From Archaeoglobaceae archaeon (lineage in GTDB: Archaea; Halobacteriota; Archaeoglobi; Archaeoglobales; Archaeoglobaceae), in the NCBI GenBank assembly GCA_025059545.1, contig JANXDJ010000007.1, positions 1 through 39,962 of the forward strand: 39,962 bases of DNA, written 5' to 3'. A model generated the notes under the pieces. The model was not told the DNA's origin, did no database searches, and was given only the letters and a program-made list of their open reading frames with translations. A program made the translations under genes and the position numbers. Positions 24,668 through 31,931 of this stretch are shown one piece after another (the stretch's first letter is position 1; every line of letters starts with the position of its first letter).

Positions 24668-25489
24668 TCATATAGACTCAGGCAACTGCTTAGCGTCAGC
24701 ATAGTTGAACACTGGACCATCAAGGCAGACATAGCGGTTGTTTATTTGACAGTGCTGGCATTTACCAACTCCACACTTCATGTGCCTTTCAAGAGACAGA
24801 TAGATCGAAGAATCAGGCATTCCAGCCTTTCTAAATTCTTGAATGACGAACTTATACATCACAGGTGGTCCGCATACTATTCCAATGGAATCCTTTATCG
24901 GATAGTTTAGCTTTGCGAATAGCGTTGTGACAACTCCAATATTTCCTTTCCAGCCACTCGGCTTTCCATCTGGAAGCTTATCAGAGTCTACTGTAACGAG
25001 GAAATTACATTCTTTTGCCCATTTATCAAATTCTTCCTTGTAAAGTAGATCTGCAGGAGTTCTGGCTCCGTATAGAACAGTGATCTTACCAAAATCTTTC
25101 TTGTGGTGAAGCACGTAGTTGAGAGAGCTCCTTAATGGAGCCATTCCTATACCGCCAGCAACGTAAACAATGTCTTTCCCCTTTATAGTCTCAAATGGAA
25201 ATCCCACGCCATAAGGACCACGGATCCAGACGTAATCGCCAGCTTTCATTCTGTGAAGAGCATTCGTCACCGTGCCTATTCTTCTAACGCATAGATCTAT
25301 ATAGCCCTCTTCATGCGGTCCTGAAGTGATGGAAATTGGAGCCTCACCGATTCCTGGAATTGAAAGCTCGACAAATTGCCCAGGAGAGTATTTAAAGTCC
25401 TTAACTTCGAGTCTAAAGACTTTGGTGTCGTAGGTTTGGTCGGTCACCTTCAATATTTTACTCTTGAAGGGCTTGTAGATATTCTCCAT
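24668..25489 (-). CDS. hydG: hydrogenase FAD/NAD(P)-binding subunit (gamma)
   Basis: This 273-residue flavoprotein is of the ferredoxin-NADP reductase superfamily and passes electrons to NAD(P). The N-terminal FAD domain contains YSPGQFVELSIPG and PISITSGP, the nucleotide-binding domain begins at DIVYVAGGIGMAPLRS, and a C-terminal [2Fe-2S] segment has HMKCGVGKCQHCQ and a later Cys (RYVCLDGP), as in dihydroorotate dehydrogenase PyrK. I chose the ATG at 25489 because GGGAGGTG lies six bases upstream and the beta-subunit stop is just before it; a GTG at 25498 would overlap that gene. Part of the operon hydB-hydG-hydD-hydA, the order found in Pyrococcus hydrogenases. Confidence 0.94.
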   Translation of the reverse strand: MENIYKPFKSKILKVTDQTYDTKVFRLEVKDFKYSPGQFVELSIPGIGEAPISITSGPHEEGYIDLCVRRIGTVTNALHRMKAGDYVWIRGPYGVGFPFETIKGKDIVYVAGGIGMAPLRSSLNYVLHHKKDFGKITVLYGARTPADLLYKEEFDKWAKECNFLVTVDSDKLPDGKPSGWKGNIGVVTTLFAKLNYPIKDSIGIVCGPPVMYKFVIQEFRKAGMPDSSIYLSLERHMKCGVGKCQHCQINNRYVCLDGPVFNYADAKQLPESI

Positions 25490-25490
25490 T

Positions 25491-26462
25491 TTAAGCACCT
25501 CCCAACTTTGAAAGTGTTTCTCTCATGTCTATGTCAGCTGGGCAGAAGGTTATACATCTCCCACAGCCAACACAACTCGGAACTCCAAACTCGTCAACGT
25601 AAGTCTTGAATTTGTGCGTGTAAATATTTCTATATCTTGCTTTCAAGTCCTTTCTGAAGTTATGACCCCCAGCAACCCTTGCGAAGCTTATCAATAAGCA
25701 AGAATCCCAACAACGCACCCTTTGCCCTTCATTTGGCACTACAAAAGTTTCATCGATGACATCAAAGCAGTAGCAGAGCGGGCAAACGAGCGTGCAATTT
25801 GTGCATGACAAGCACTTTTTCGCAGTCTCTTCCCAGACTGGGTTGTTGTAGTCTTCAAGTATTCTCTTCCCGATCGTATAGATGTCAAAATGCATTTTTT
25901 CATCGTATTCGATCTTGACCTCTCTAAGATCTACAGTCTCAGGACCGAAATAGAGCTGTGAAAGATACTTCCTTCCTTTCTCAGTCATCGAAAATCCAAT
26001 GTAGTTTTCTCCATCCGCCTTAAGGAATAGATCGCAAGCATTCGTGAGAATATTTGCTCCCGTGGACTTGCAGAAGCAAGTTTCGATGGGCTTGCAAGAG
26101 ATCCCAACGATCAGCATTTTCTCCCGCCTTGCCTGATAATAGGGATCATTCCAGAAGGCCAAGTCAAGTCTGCCTATGGCGTTTGCATCGCACATGTGGA
26201 GAGCAAAGAAGGCTATTTTCTCATCTGGAAGTACCTCTTTAAACTCATTGTTTTCAAAAGCGAAGATAGGTTCTTTGTAAGGTATTATGAACTTTTTCGG
26301 AGGTAGCACTGTGGTTGGATAATCCAGTGCAACTTCACTGAAGTCGCTGACCTCTGCGAGAATATACTCGTCTCCTCTCTTTACCGGAGCGATGACTCTG
26401 TATTCCTTGCTTAGATCTTCAAACAGCTTTCTCAAATTCTCCTTCTTAATCTTTTTTCCCAT
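25491..26462 (-). CDS. hydB: hydrogenase 4Fe-4S electron-transfer subunit (beta)
   Basis: This 323-residue subunit has two C-terminal ferredoxin-like cluster motifs, CLSCTNCTLVCPLC and CVGCGRCITFCPAD, typical of sulfhydrogenase beta or anaerobic sulfite reductase subunit A. It links the flavin subunit to the small subunit. The start at the ATG 26462 is preferred over the GTG at 26474 because GGGTGGT lies at the right distance only for the ATG. It is the first gene of the operon, with a TATA box near 26511, which predicts a leader of roughly 25 bases. It diverges from hypA across a 169-bp intergenic region, so hydrogenase and maturation genes may be co-regulated. Confidence 0.93.
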   Translation of the reverse strand: MGKKIKKENLRKLFEDLSKEYRVIAPVKRGDEYILAEVSDFSEVALDYPTTVLPPKKFIIPYKEPIFAFENNEFKEVLPDEKIAFFALHMCDANAIGRLDLAFWNDPYYQARREKMLIVGISCKPIETCFCKSTGANILTNACDLFLKADGENYIGFSMTEKGRKYLSQLYFGPETVDLREVKIEYDEKMHFDIYTIGKRILEDYNNPVWEETAKKCLSCTNCTLVCPLCYCFDVIDETFVVPNEGQRVRCWDSCLLISFARVAGGHNFRKDLKARYRNIYTHKFKTYVDEFGVPSCVGCGRCITFCPADIDMRETLSKLGGA

Positions 26463-26506
26463 CAAAGCTACCACCCTTTGTGGCTATGGTTTGCGGAAAG
26501 CACGAG

Positions 26507-26516
26507 AATATAAATA
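26507..26516 (-). promoter_or_regulatory. TATA box of hydrogenase operon
   Basis: TATTTATATT (minus strand) lies about 49 bp upstream of the hydB start; transcription should begin near 26486. Confidence 0.55.
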
Positions 26517-26602
26517 GATTGCGAAAAATTGGCTTTTAAACTTTCCTAATTTTTAGCATAATAAGTAATACCAATTTAGCTTTTTTTATTTGAATCGAAC
26601 CG

Positions 26603-26610
26603 CTTAAATA
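26603..26610 (+). promoter_or_regulatory. TATA box of hypA operon
   Basis: CTTAAATA centred about 25 bp upstream of the ATG at 26632, predicting a leaderless mRNA. Confidence 0.55.
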
Positions 26611-26631
26611 CTCCTGAATTTCGGAAAGGCT

Positions 26632-27039
26632 ATGCATGAGTGGGCGATAGCGATGTCAGTGGTGAGCAGTGTGGAGAAGTGGTCCATGGAAAAGAATGTT
26701 AAGGTTGGGAAAGTAATTCTTTCAGTCCCTTCTCTCTCGATGCTTGAAGTTGAAATACTGCGAGAAGCTTTCAATGTGATCAAGAAAGGCTCAAAGATCG
26801 CCGATGCAGAACTCGAGGTTCGTTTAAGGGATCAGAACTTCAACTGTAGAGTTTGCGGTAATAAATTCACTCTCAGTGATATTAAGCCTCAACTTGAGCA
26901 AGTTCTGAAGGATTATGGCGAGGAGAATCCATTACACATAGTCCCAGCTCTAATAACCGCATTTGCAAAGTGTCCGAAGTGCGGTTCACACGACTTCGAT
27001 GTTGACACTGAAATAAGGGTGGAGGCTGTTGAGTTATGA
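26632..27039 (+). CDS. hypA: hydrogenase nickel-insertion protein HypA
   Basis: This 135-residue HypA delivers nickel to the hydrogenase large subunit. The N-terminal MHEW provides the nickel ligands (amino terminus, His2, Glu3). The zinc domain has Cys72, Cys75, Cys114 and Cys117, separated by an about 38-residue insertion, as in Thermococcus HypA and longer than in bacteria. The next gene overlaps by four bases (ATGA) and encodes the ATPase partner. It diverges from the hydrogenase operon, which makes functional coupling likely. Other Hyp genes (C, D, E, F) are not in the window. Confidence is high. Confidence 0.95.
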   Translation: MHEWAIAMSVVSSVEKWSMEKNVKVGKVILSVPSLSMLEVEILREAFNVIKKGSKIADAELEVRLRDQNFNCRVCGNKFTLSDIKPQLEQVLKDYGEENPLHIVPALITAFAKCPKCGSHDFDVDTEIRVEAVEL

Positions 27040-27764
27040 ATCCGATCTTTGAGCAGGCTAAGGAGCGTTTTAAAGGCAAGAAGGTTCTTGCTGTGATGAG
27101 CGCAAAGGGAGGCGTTGGAAAGAGCACAATCGCGTCTTTAATAGCTCTGAATTTAAGTGAAAAGCATAGAACGGCGTTGATCGATCTTGACATCTACGGA
27201 AATTCAGTCTTGAAGCTTTTTGGCATTCAAAAATTGCATGAAGTTGGTAAAGAAGGGATTGAGCCGTTCAAGGTGGGTAATCTATCAATATACAGCGTTG
27301 GCGGACTTGTTGGTGATCACTACATTGTTTTGCCGGGAAAGCAAGAGGGGGTGGTGATCGAGTCTTTGCTCGGTTTTGCCAATGTTGAGGAAAACAAAGT
27401 CGTCATCGACACACCACCAGGAATGGGAGAAGAGCTTTTAACTCTGATGAGAGTCACGAATCCCGAAATCGCAGTAGTGACTTTGCCCTCAAAGCTATCC
27501 TTGAAAGTAGTCAAGCAAATGCTCGATTATTTGCTCGACTCTGGATTAAAGCCAAAGGTTATCATTGCAAATATGGCTTTTTTGGAAAGCTCTCGAGAGC
27601 CTATTTACCCATTTGGAAGTCTTAAAGAAGTTTACGCGCTTGGAAAAGAATATGAAATAATGATTAAGAGCTTACCCATCGATCCAAAACTTGAGGACTT
27701 CGTTGAAAAGCTTCAGAATTACTCGGGAAGTCTTAGAAAAGAACTTAAGGAAATATTTAATTGA
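27036..27764 (+). CDS. MinD/Mrp-type ATPase, HypB-like nickel maturation factor
   Basis: This 242-residue P-loop ATPase is of the SIMIBI/MinD class with a deviant Walker A motif KGGVGKS (residues 24-30), DLDIYG at the second lysine-sensing region and DTPPGMG as Walker B. Sequence alone would suggest Mrp/ParA, but it is translationally coupled to hypA (ATGA). In Thermococcus kodakarensis a protein of this kind was shown to act as an atypical HypB that forms an ATP-dependent complex with HypA for nickel transfer. I infer the same role here. There is no MinD amphipathic membrane-targeting helix obvious at the C-terminus. An iron-sulfur carrier role (ApbC/Nbp35-like) is less likely because no CxxC motif is present. 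Confidence 0.88.
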   Translation: MNPIFEQAKERFKGKKVLAVMSAKGGVGKSTIASLIALNLSEKHRTALIDLDIYGNSVLKLFGIQKLHEVGKEGIEPFKVGNLSIYSVGGLVGDHYIVLPGKQEGVVIESLLGFANVEENKVVIDTPPGMGEELLTLMRVTNPEIAVVTLPSKLSLKVVKQMLDYLLDSGLKPKVIIANMAFLESSREPIYPFGSLKEVYALGKEYEIMIKSLPIDPKLEDFVEKLQNYSGSLRKELKEIFN

Positions 27765-27782
27765 ATAAGTTAAAATGAGAAA

Positions 27783-27792
27783 TTATTAAATA
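27783..27792 (+). promoter_or_regulatory. TATA box of mtd
   Basis: TTATTAAATA centred about 27 bp upstream of the ATG at 27815; no leader is expected. Confidence 0.6.
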
Positions 27793-27814
27793 GGTTCTAC
27801 TCCTCTCGTTTACT

Positions 27815-28639
27815 ATGACCACGGTGAAGGTTGGTGTTTTGAAGATGGGTGCAATTGGCACCGCAGTAATTCTTGAATACTTGCTTGACGAAAGAGCGGA
27901 TAGAGAAGACATCGATGTTCGTGTTGTGACGAGCGGTGCGAAAATGCAACCAGAAGAAGCTGTTGTAGCTGAAAAGCTGAAAGAATTCAATCCGGATTTA
28001 ATAATAGTTGCATCTCCGAATGCAGCTTTACCTGGTCCTAAGGCAGCAAGAGAGGCTTTTGCGGGTAAGCCAGTGATCGTGATAAGCGATGCTCCCGCGA
28101 AGAAGGCGAAGGATGAGCTGAAAGAGAAGGGCTTTGGATACATTTTCATAAACGCGGATTCTATGATTGGGGCTCGCAGAGAATTCTTAGATCCAACGGA
28201 GATGTCCCTGTTCAATGCGGATGTTTTGAAAGTTCTCGCAGCAACTGGAGCTTTGAGGGTCGTTCAAGAGGCGATAAACAAGGTTATCGATGATTTGAAG
28301 GCAGGAAAGAAGCCGGAACTGCCACAGATCATCGTTACAGCTGAGAAGGCTGTTGAGGCTGGGAAGTTCAGCAATCCATATGCGAAATCGAAGGCAATGG
28401 CGGCTTACTTCATTGCTGAAAAGGTTGCAGACATAAACGTTCGCGGATGCTTTGTTGAGAAGGATTACAATGTCTATGTCCCCTTGGTTGCTTCAGCGCA
28501 TGAGATGATGCGTATCGCAGCGATCCTTGCAGATGAGGCAAGAGAGATCGAGAAATACGGCGACAAATTATTCAGGAATCCACATTCGAGAGAAGGAAAG
28601 ATCTTGTCCAAGACTGAGCTTATAAGCAAACCCCAATAA
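27815..28639 (+). CDS. mtd: F420-dependent methylene-tetrahydromethanopterin dehydrogenase
   Basis: This 274-residue Mtd reversibly reduces methenyl-H4MPT with reduced coenzyme F420. In Archaeoglobales it works in the reverse (oxidative) C1 pathway from acetyl groups to CO2, or reductively in CO2 fixation. Recognised by overall sequence: VKVGVLKMGAIGTAV at the N-terminus, SPNAALPGPKAAREAF, SDAPAKKAKDELKEKGFGYI and the C-terminal NPHSREGKILSKTEL. The length matches the family. It is monocistronic with its own TATA box and is followed by a T-rich region. Its presence, with MfnB downstream, shows that the organism has the methanopterin C1 system. Confidence 0.97.
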   Translation: MTTVKVGVLKMGAIGTAVILEYLLDERADREDIDVRVVTSGAKMQPEEAVVAEKLKEFNPDLIIVASPNAALPGPKAAREAFAGKPVIVISDAPAKKAKDELKEKGFGYIFINADSMIGARREFLDPTEMSLFNADVLKVLAATGALRVVQEAINKVIDDLKAGKKPELPQIIVTAEKAVEAGKFSNPYAKSKAMAAYFIAEKVADINVRGCFVEKDYNVYVPLVASAHEMMRIAAILADEAREIEKYGDKLFRNPHSREGKILSKTELISKPQ

Positions 28640-28658
28640 ATTTTTTATTTTTGTAAGA
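28640..28658 (+). terminator. T-rich terminator after mtd
   Basis: AAATTTTTTATTTTTG follows the mtd stop directly, typical of archaeal intrinsic termination. Confidence 0.45.
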
Positions 28659-28820
28659 GGGCGGTTCTGTTTTTTAGCATTGGTTCTATTCAGGTTAACT
28701 AAATTGCTCTAATTCCACTTCTGGGATAAAATGATGTTCTAAACCCAATTTTAAAGAATATAAGATGGTAATATTAAATTTAAGAGACTTTTAAAAATTA
28801 TATCATTTTGAAATTCTCTC
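28659..28820. other. A/T-rich intergenic stretch with no recognised feature
   Basis: Between the mtd terminator and the promoter of the RNA candidate I see only A/T-rich sequence, no coding frame of note and no convincing repeat. An ATGATG at about 28731 has no matching box D. Confidence 0.5.
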
Positions 28821-28839
28821 CCGAAAGGTTTATTAATTT
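28821..28839 (+). promoter_or_regulatory. BRE/TATA promoter of RNA candidate
   Basis: CCGAAAGG, a good B-recognition element, is followed directly by TTTATTAATTT. The TATA centre is about 24 bp upstream of the GGGGCG that begins the hairpin at 28857. Confidence 0.55.
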
Positions 28840-28856
28840 AAAGAATAACAATCTTA

Positions 28857-28921
28857 GGGGCGTCGATACAACGTTGGCATCTATCCCGCCGCCGATGCAA
28901 CTGTGTTATTTTTGGCGCCCC
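28857..28921 (+). ncRNA. candidate structured small RNA
   Basis: This GC-rich island of about 65 bases lies in an A/T-rich intergenic region. GGGGCG (28857-28862) can pair with CGCCCC (28916-28921), and an inner GCATC/GATGC stem encloses a 12-base C-rich loop; short matches (ACA/TGT, TT/AA) lie between. A BRE/TATA promoter is placed correctly for transcription starting at GGGG on the plus strand. It is followed by ACTTTTG. It abuts the stop codon of the convergent S8e gene, so an alternative is that the hairpin is the 3' end of the S8e mRNA on the minus strand. It matches no family I recognise: it lacks box C/D motifs, and no ACA follows the stem as expected for H/ACA guides. Confidence 0.5.
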
Positions 28922-29305
28922 CTACTTTTGTTCTATTAAAACTGCGTTTATAATCCCTTCTTGGCTGGGGCGATTTGTAACTCTCGCTTTTCCAATTTCT
29001 GTCTGTATTACTGCTCCTCTTGTGATAACTCCATGCCTTACATAGTGAACGTGGGCGGGATTCTCTACCACGCTTTTGATTGCGACTCTTAAGACTTTTT
29101 TCTGAATTGGATCATAAACGTTTGCGTATTTATCAGAGAATAACCTAAGCTTGTAGCTTCCACCCATCATTCTTTCCTTCTTCGCTTTCCTATCTCCAAT
29201 CGTTGTTAGCACTTGCTCTCCACCAAGCTCATACTTCCTTTTCTTCCTATGAGCCCGATAAAATCCTCCGGTTGCCTTTCTTCTACTCCTTCCTTGAAAG
29301 ATCAT
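28922..29305 (-). CDS. rps8e: 30S ribosomal protein S8e
   Basis: This 127-residue archaeal S8e is a small-subunit ribosomal protein. The N-terminal basic region (FQGRSRRKATGGFYRAHRKKRKYELG) and the signature IGDRKAKKERMMGGSYKLRLF followed by HVHYVRHGVITRGAVIQTEIGKARVTNRPSQEG are diagnostic. The start ATG at 29305 follows GGTGAGG. It diverges from the RNase P RNA gene across 65 bp, and its stop codon touches a strong hairpin. Confidence is very high. Confidence 0.98.
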   Translation of the reverse strand: MIFQGRSRRKATGGFYRAHRKKRKYELGGEQVLTTIGDRKAKKERMMGGSYKLRLFSDKYANVYDPIQKKVLRVAIKSVVENPAHVHYVRHGVITRGAVIQTEIGKARVTNRPSQEGIINAVLIEQK

Positions 29306-29342
29306 CGCCTCACCTTTTCCTCGCTACAACTCTCGCCTTAAA

Positions 29343-29351
29343 GATTTTATG
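29343..29351 (+). promoter_or_regulatory. TATA box of RNase P RNA
   Basis: GATTTTATG centred about 25 bp upstream of the predicted RNA 5' end at 29371. Confidence 0.45.
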
Positions 29352-29370
29352 CAAGTGTGAGTAAGATCAT

Positions 29371-29623
29371 AGGGAGCGGTGGTGGACGGCTTACCGAGAG
29401 GAGGAAAGTCCCCCCACCCGTAAGATGGGTTCCGCAAGGAGCATTCCCGAGAGGGAATTGAGTAGGAACAGAAAATATCCGGCAAGGGGAAATGCGATGA
29501 AGCTGAGAAGCATAGATCACCCTTGCTGGTTGAAAATTCCTGCTCGCCATTGGGTGCAAGGCTTAATGCTGCTTAGACTGATGCCGTCGGAACAGAAGGG
29601 GGCTTACTACCACCACTCCCCTC
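29371..29623 (+). ncRNA. rnpB: RNase P RNA
   Basis: This is the catalytic RNA of ribonuclease P, about 253 nt, which removes 5' leaders from pre-tRNAs. The universally conserved region CR-I (GAGGAAAGTCC, near 29399-29411) and CR-V (ACAGAAGGGGGCTTAC, 29592-29607) are clear. The 5' AGGGAGCGGTGG (29371-29382) pairs with the 3' CCACCACTCCCCT (29610-29622) to form helix P1. The P3-type and specificity-domain hairpins lie between (TTCCCGAGAGGGAA). Exact ends are estimated from P1. The 3' end overlaps the antisense end of the CPBP membrane protein gene by about 17 bases. Confidence 0.95.
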
Positions 29624-30209
29624 TTATTATAGCCATTCCAACGTTAATTGCCACATGTCCTGCGATGAGTCCGCCGACACATTTGTATTTATCGTAAACT
29701 GTTGAAAAGACTGCACCACTTGCGACCATGAAAATTATAACCTTAAATATTCCGTGTGGGGCGAGAATTGTTGATTCTGGTATATGCACGAGTAGCCATA
29801 CCAAGAAGCCGATGTATTTATTAAAATTAGCCTGCCAAACTCTCCATACATAAAAATCGACTGCAGAAACGTTTAGGCAAATTAAAAAAAGGGTCTTAAT
29901 TAGTTCTAAACCTTTGCCAGTTGCTCCAAGAATTGGACCAAAGAGAAGTAGAAAGAGTGGTAAAAAGGGAAGATAGGCGATTAAACCTGCTAAAAATGCT
30001 TTTTTACTGCAGAACAATCCGAGAGCTTCATTCTTCAAATATAAATAGAAAGCGGGGAAAAGTAAGAAGGATAGAAAATATAAGAGAGCATGGATCGTGT
30101 AATTGCCAATGTAATCGAATACGTTTTCTGGATCTAAAATTGCTCTTGCGGTAAAGAAAATTGCAGGCGGAATAAATAGAATCACCGCTTTTTCTGAGAG
30201 CTTATCCAT
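29607..30209 (-). CDS. CPBP/CAAX-protease-like membrane protein
   Basis: This 200-residue protein has about six hydrophobic segments and resembles the CPBP (CAAX protease and bacteriocin-processing) family of intramembrane metalloproteases. The family motif 2/3 histidines are recognisable: His142 in WLLVHIPE and His185 with Asn189 in AGHVAIN. Motif 1, normally EExxxR, appears as Asp118-Phe119 with Arg123 in VDFYVWR, so the two glutamates that activate water are missing; activity is doubtful or differs. It is monocistronic. Its last codons are antisense to the 3' end of RNase P RNA. The substrate is unknown. A simple membrane protein of unknown function is the alternative. Confidence 0.7.
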   Translation of the reverse strand: MDKLSEKAVILFIPPAIFFTARAILDPENVFDYIGNYTIHALLYFLSFLLFPAFYLYLKNEALGLFCSKKAFLAGLIAYLPFLPLFLLLFGPILGATGKGLELIKTLFLICLNVSAVDFYVWRVWQANFNKYIGFLVWLLVHIPESTILAPHGIFKVIIFMVASGAVFSTVYDKYKCVGGLIAGHVAINVGMAIIRGEWW

Positions 30210-30281
30210 AGCAAAAGTTCAAAAAAGTCTATTAATAGTTTCCTTTACGCTTAACCGTTTGAAAACTTGGAGTGGATAAAG

Positions 30282-30290
30282 TTTTAAATA
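30282..30290 (+). promoter_or_regulatory. TATA box of S17e-dapA operon
   Basis: TTTTAAATA centred about 24 bp upstream of the ATG at 30310; the transcript is probably leaderless. Confidence 0.6.
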
Positions 30291-30309
30291 TCACACCTAT
30301 ACTGAGAGC

Positions 30310-30504
30310 ATGGGAACTGTAAAGCCTGCATACATAAAGGTAATAGCAAGCGAACTGCTCAAGAAGTATCCAGAGACTTTCACATCGAACTTCGATGAAA
30401 ACAAGAAGCTCGTTTCACAGCTTACAACTATTAAAAGCAAGACGATCCGCAACAGAGTCGCTGGATACATTACAAGGAAGGTTAATCGAGGAATGAAGGG
30501 ATAG
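30310..30504 (+). CDS. rps17e: 30S ribosomal protein S17e
   Basis: This 64-residue archaeal S17e, a small-subunit ribosomal protein, shows the typical [21 protein letters not shown] start and [20 protein letters not shown] core. The length is normal for archaea. The start fits a leaderless transcript. The dapA gene begins two bases after its stop, so a ribosomal protein is co-transcribed with lysine biosynthesis genes. Confidence 0.97.
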   Translation: MGTVKPAYIKVIASELLKKYPETFTSNFDENKKLVSQLTTIKSKTIRNRVAGYITRKVNRGMKG

Positions 30505-30506
30505 AG

Positions 30507-31379
30507 ATGTTCAAAGGTGTCATTCCAGCGCTCATAACTCCCTTCAAGGAAGACTTCAGCGTTGACTATGAAGGCTTAGCGGTAGATATAGACTACATGG
30601 AGAGGCATGTAAATGCTTTTGTGCCATGCGGAACCACTGGTGAAGCTTCGACGCTTGGCTATGAAGAGCATGTAGAAGTTGTTAGATTCGTCGCTGAAAC
30701 TTCCAAGCTACCCGTTATTGGAGGCTCAGGTTCTAATTCTACAAAAGAAGCGATTTGGCTAACAAAGGAAGTAGAAAAAGCTGGTGCTGAAGCTGCGATG
30801 CTTGTAACTCCTTACTACAACAAGCCGAACGATGCTGGACTGCTCGAGCACTACAAAGCAGTGGCGAAAGAAGTTTCTATCCCCTTGATCGTTTACAACA
30901 TTCCCGGAAGAACTGGAATAAATGTTTCTCCACAGTTGATGGCTAAGCTTGCCGAGATTGACAACATAGTTGGAGTTAAGGAGGCAAGTGGAAATTTGAA
31001 GCAGGTTTCAGACATAATAAGGATTGTAAAGAAGAAGGATTTCGTAGTCCTTTCGGGAGATGATTTCCTCACACTCCCAATCCTTGCATTGGGGGGTAAA
31101 GGAGTGATAAGCGTCGCTGCAAACGTTGCACCTCATTTGATGAAGGAGCTATACAATGCATTTGTCGAAGGTAAAATTGCGAAAGCGATTGAGATCCACC
31201 ATAAACTTTCGCCATTGTTTGACGCCTTATTTATAGACACGAATCCAATTCCAGTTAAGAAAGCAATGGAACTCATTGGATTATCAGCTGGAAAGCCAAG
31301 ATTACCTTTGGTTGAGCTGAGTGCTGATAAAACTGAGAAGCTAAAGGAAGTCCTTAAAAGCCTTGGGCTCATAAAATGA
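30507..31379 (+). CDS. dapA: 4-hydroxy-tetrahydrodipicolinate synthase
   Basis: This 290-residue TIM-barrel enzyme of the NAL family condenses pyruvate with aspartate semialdehyde in lysine/diaminopimelate biosynthesis. The Schiff-base lysine is Lys158 in GVKEASGN, and Tyr130 in LIVYNIPGRTG is the proton-relay tyrosine; the pyruvate-binding GTTGEAS motif (residues 42-48) is complete. Related aldolases share the fold, but the operon with dapB supports the DapA assignment. It starts two bases after the S17e stop. Confidence 0.96.
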   Translation: MFKGVIPALITPFKEDFSVDYEGLAVDIDYMERHVNAFVPCGTTGEASTLGYEEHVEVVRFVAETSKLPVIGGSGSNSTKEAIWLTKEVEKAGAEAAMLVTPYYNKPNDAGLLEHYKAVAKEVSIPLIVYNIPGRTGINVSPQLMAKLAEIDNIVGVKEASGNLKQVSDIIRIVKKKDFVVLSGDDFLTLPILALGGKGVISVAANVAPHLMKELYNAFVEGKIAKAIEIHHKLSPLFDALFIDTNPIPVKKAMELIGLSAGKPRLPLVELSADKTEKLKEVLKSLGLIK

Positions 31380-31383
31380 TCTA

Positions 31384-31902
31384 ATGGGTTATAGAAGACT
31401 CCCTATTTGGCTTGGGAATGCAATAGAGATCTTGGGCTTATCTATCGGGTTTTTTCTGATCCTAATCATAGATCTTTTTCCCCGTGAGTTAAAGATAATT
31501 GCCCTATTATTGGCTTGGTTTTGTTTCTGGTATTTCAGCCACTGCTTGGCTCATTTTGTTGTTGGAAAAGCATTTGGGTTGAATTTTCGCTACTACTTTA
31601 TTGGAAAATCCTCTATAACGAAACTAAGTTCACCTTTATTTGTTATTTTCAATTATTTTCCAGTTCTCGGAATAAAAGTTGAGCCTGATAGCTTAAAGAG
31701 GACCTCTAAGAAAAGAAAATTCATTTTTTACGCTTCTGGAGCCATTGCCTCAATGTTTACCCCAGCATTGTGCTTAATTCCCGCAATGCACATGGATAAA
31801 ATCCTTCTGGTCATTTTTCTCGTGCTCACTCTTGGAAACATCATATTCACGCTCATCTTTAGCTCAAAGGTTGGAGATCTTTACAAAGCGAGAGTGAAAT
31901 AA
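31384..31902 (+). CDS. membrane protein of unknown function between dapA and dapB
   Basis: I do not recognise this 172-residue protein with certainty. It has about four to five hydrophobic segments (LSIGFFLILIIDLF, IIALLLAWFCFWYF, near FVIFNYFPVLG, IASMFTPALCLIP, LLVIFLVLTLGNIIFTLIF) and a basic cytoplasmic patch (SLKRTSKKRK). The second helix ends in SHCLAHFVVGKAFG, an HxxxH arrangement like the HExxH of site-2 proteases but with Cys54 in place of the catalytic Glu. It lies 4 bp after dapA and 29 bp before dapB, in the same direction. It may simply be co-transcribed; no link to lysine synthesis can be shown. Confidence 0.75.
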   Translation: MGYRRLPIWLGNAIEILGLSIGFFLILIIDLFPRELKIIALLLAWFCFWYFSHCLAHFVVGKAFGLNFRYYFIGKSSITKLSSPLFVIFNYFPVLGIKVEPDSLKRTSKKRKFIFYASGAIASMFTPALCLIPAMHMDKILLVIFLVLTLGNIIFTLIFSSKVGDLYKARVK

Positions 31903-31931
31903 ATTTTTTAAGATTGGAGAAAACAACTTTC

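Noticed and set aside
27036..27764. Cell-division MinD or ParA
   Set aside because: The ATGA coupling to hypA and the precedent of the HypB-like ATPase in Thermococcus make a nickel maturation role more likely; no ParB or MinCE gene is near.
28728..28740. Possible box C (ATGATGT) in the mtd-S8e intergenic region
   Set aside because: There is no box D, C' or D' partner nearby.
28857..28921. H/ACA guide RNA
   Set aside because: No ACA follows the closing stem on the plus strand and no clear K-turn is seen, so I left it as an unclassified RNA candidate.
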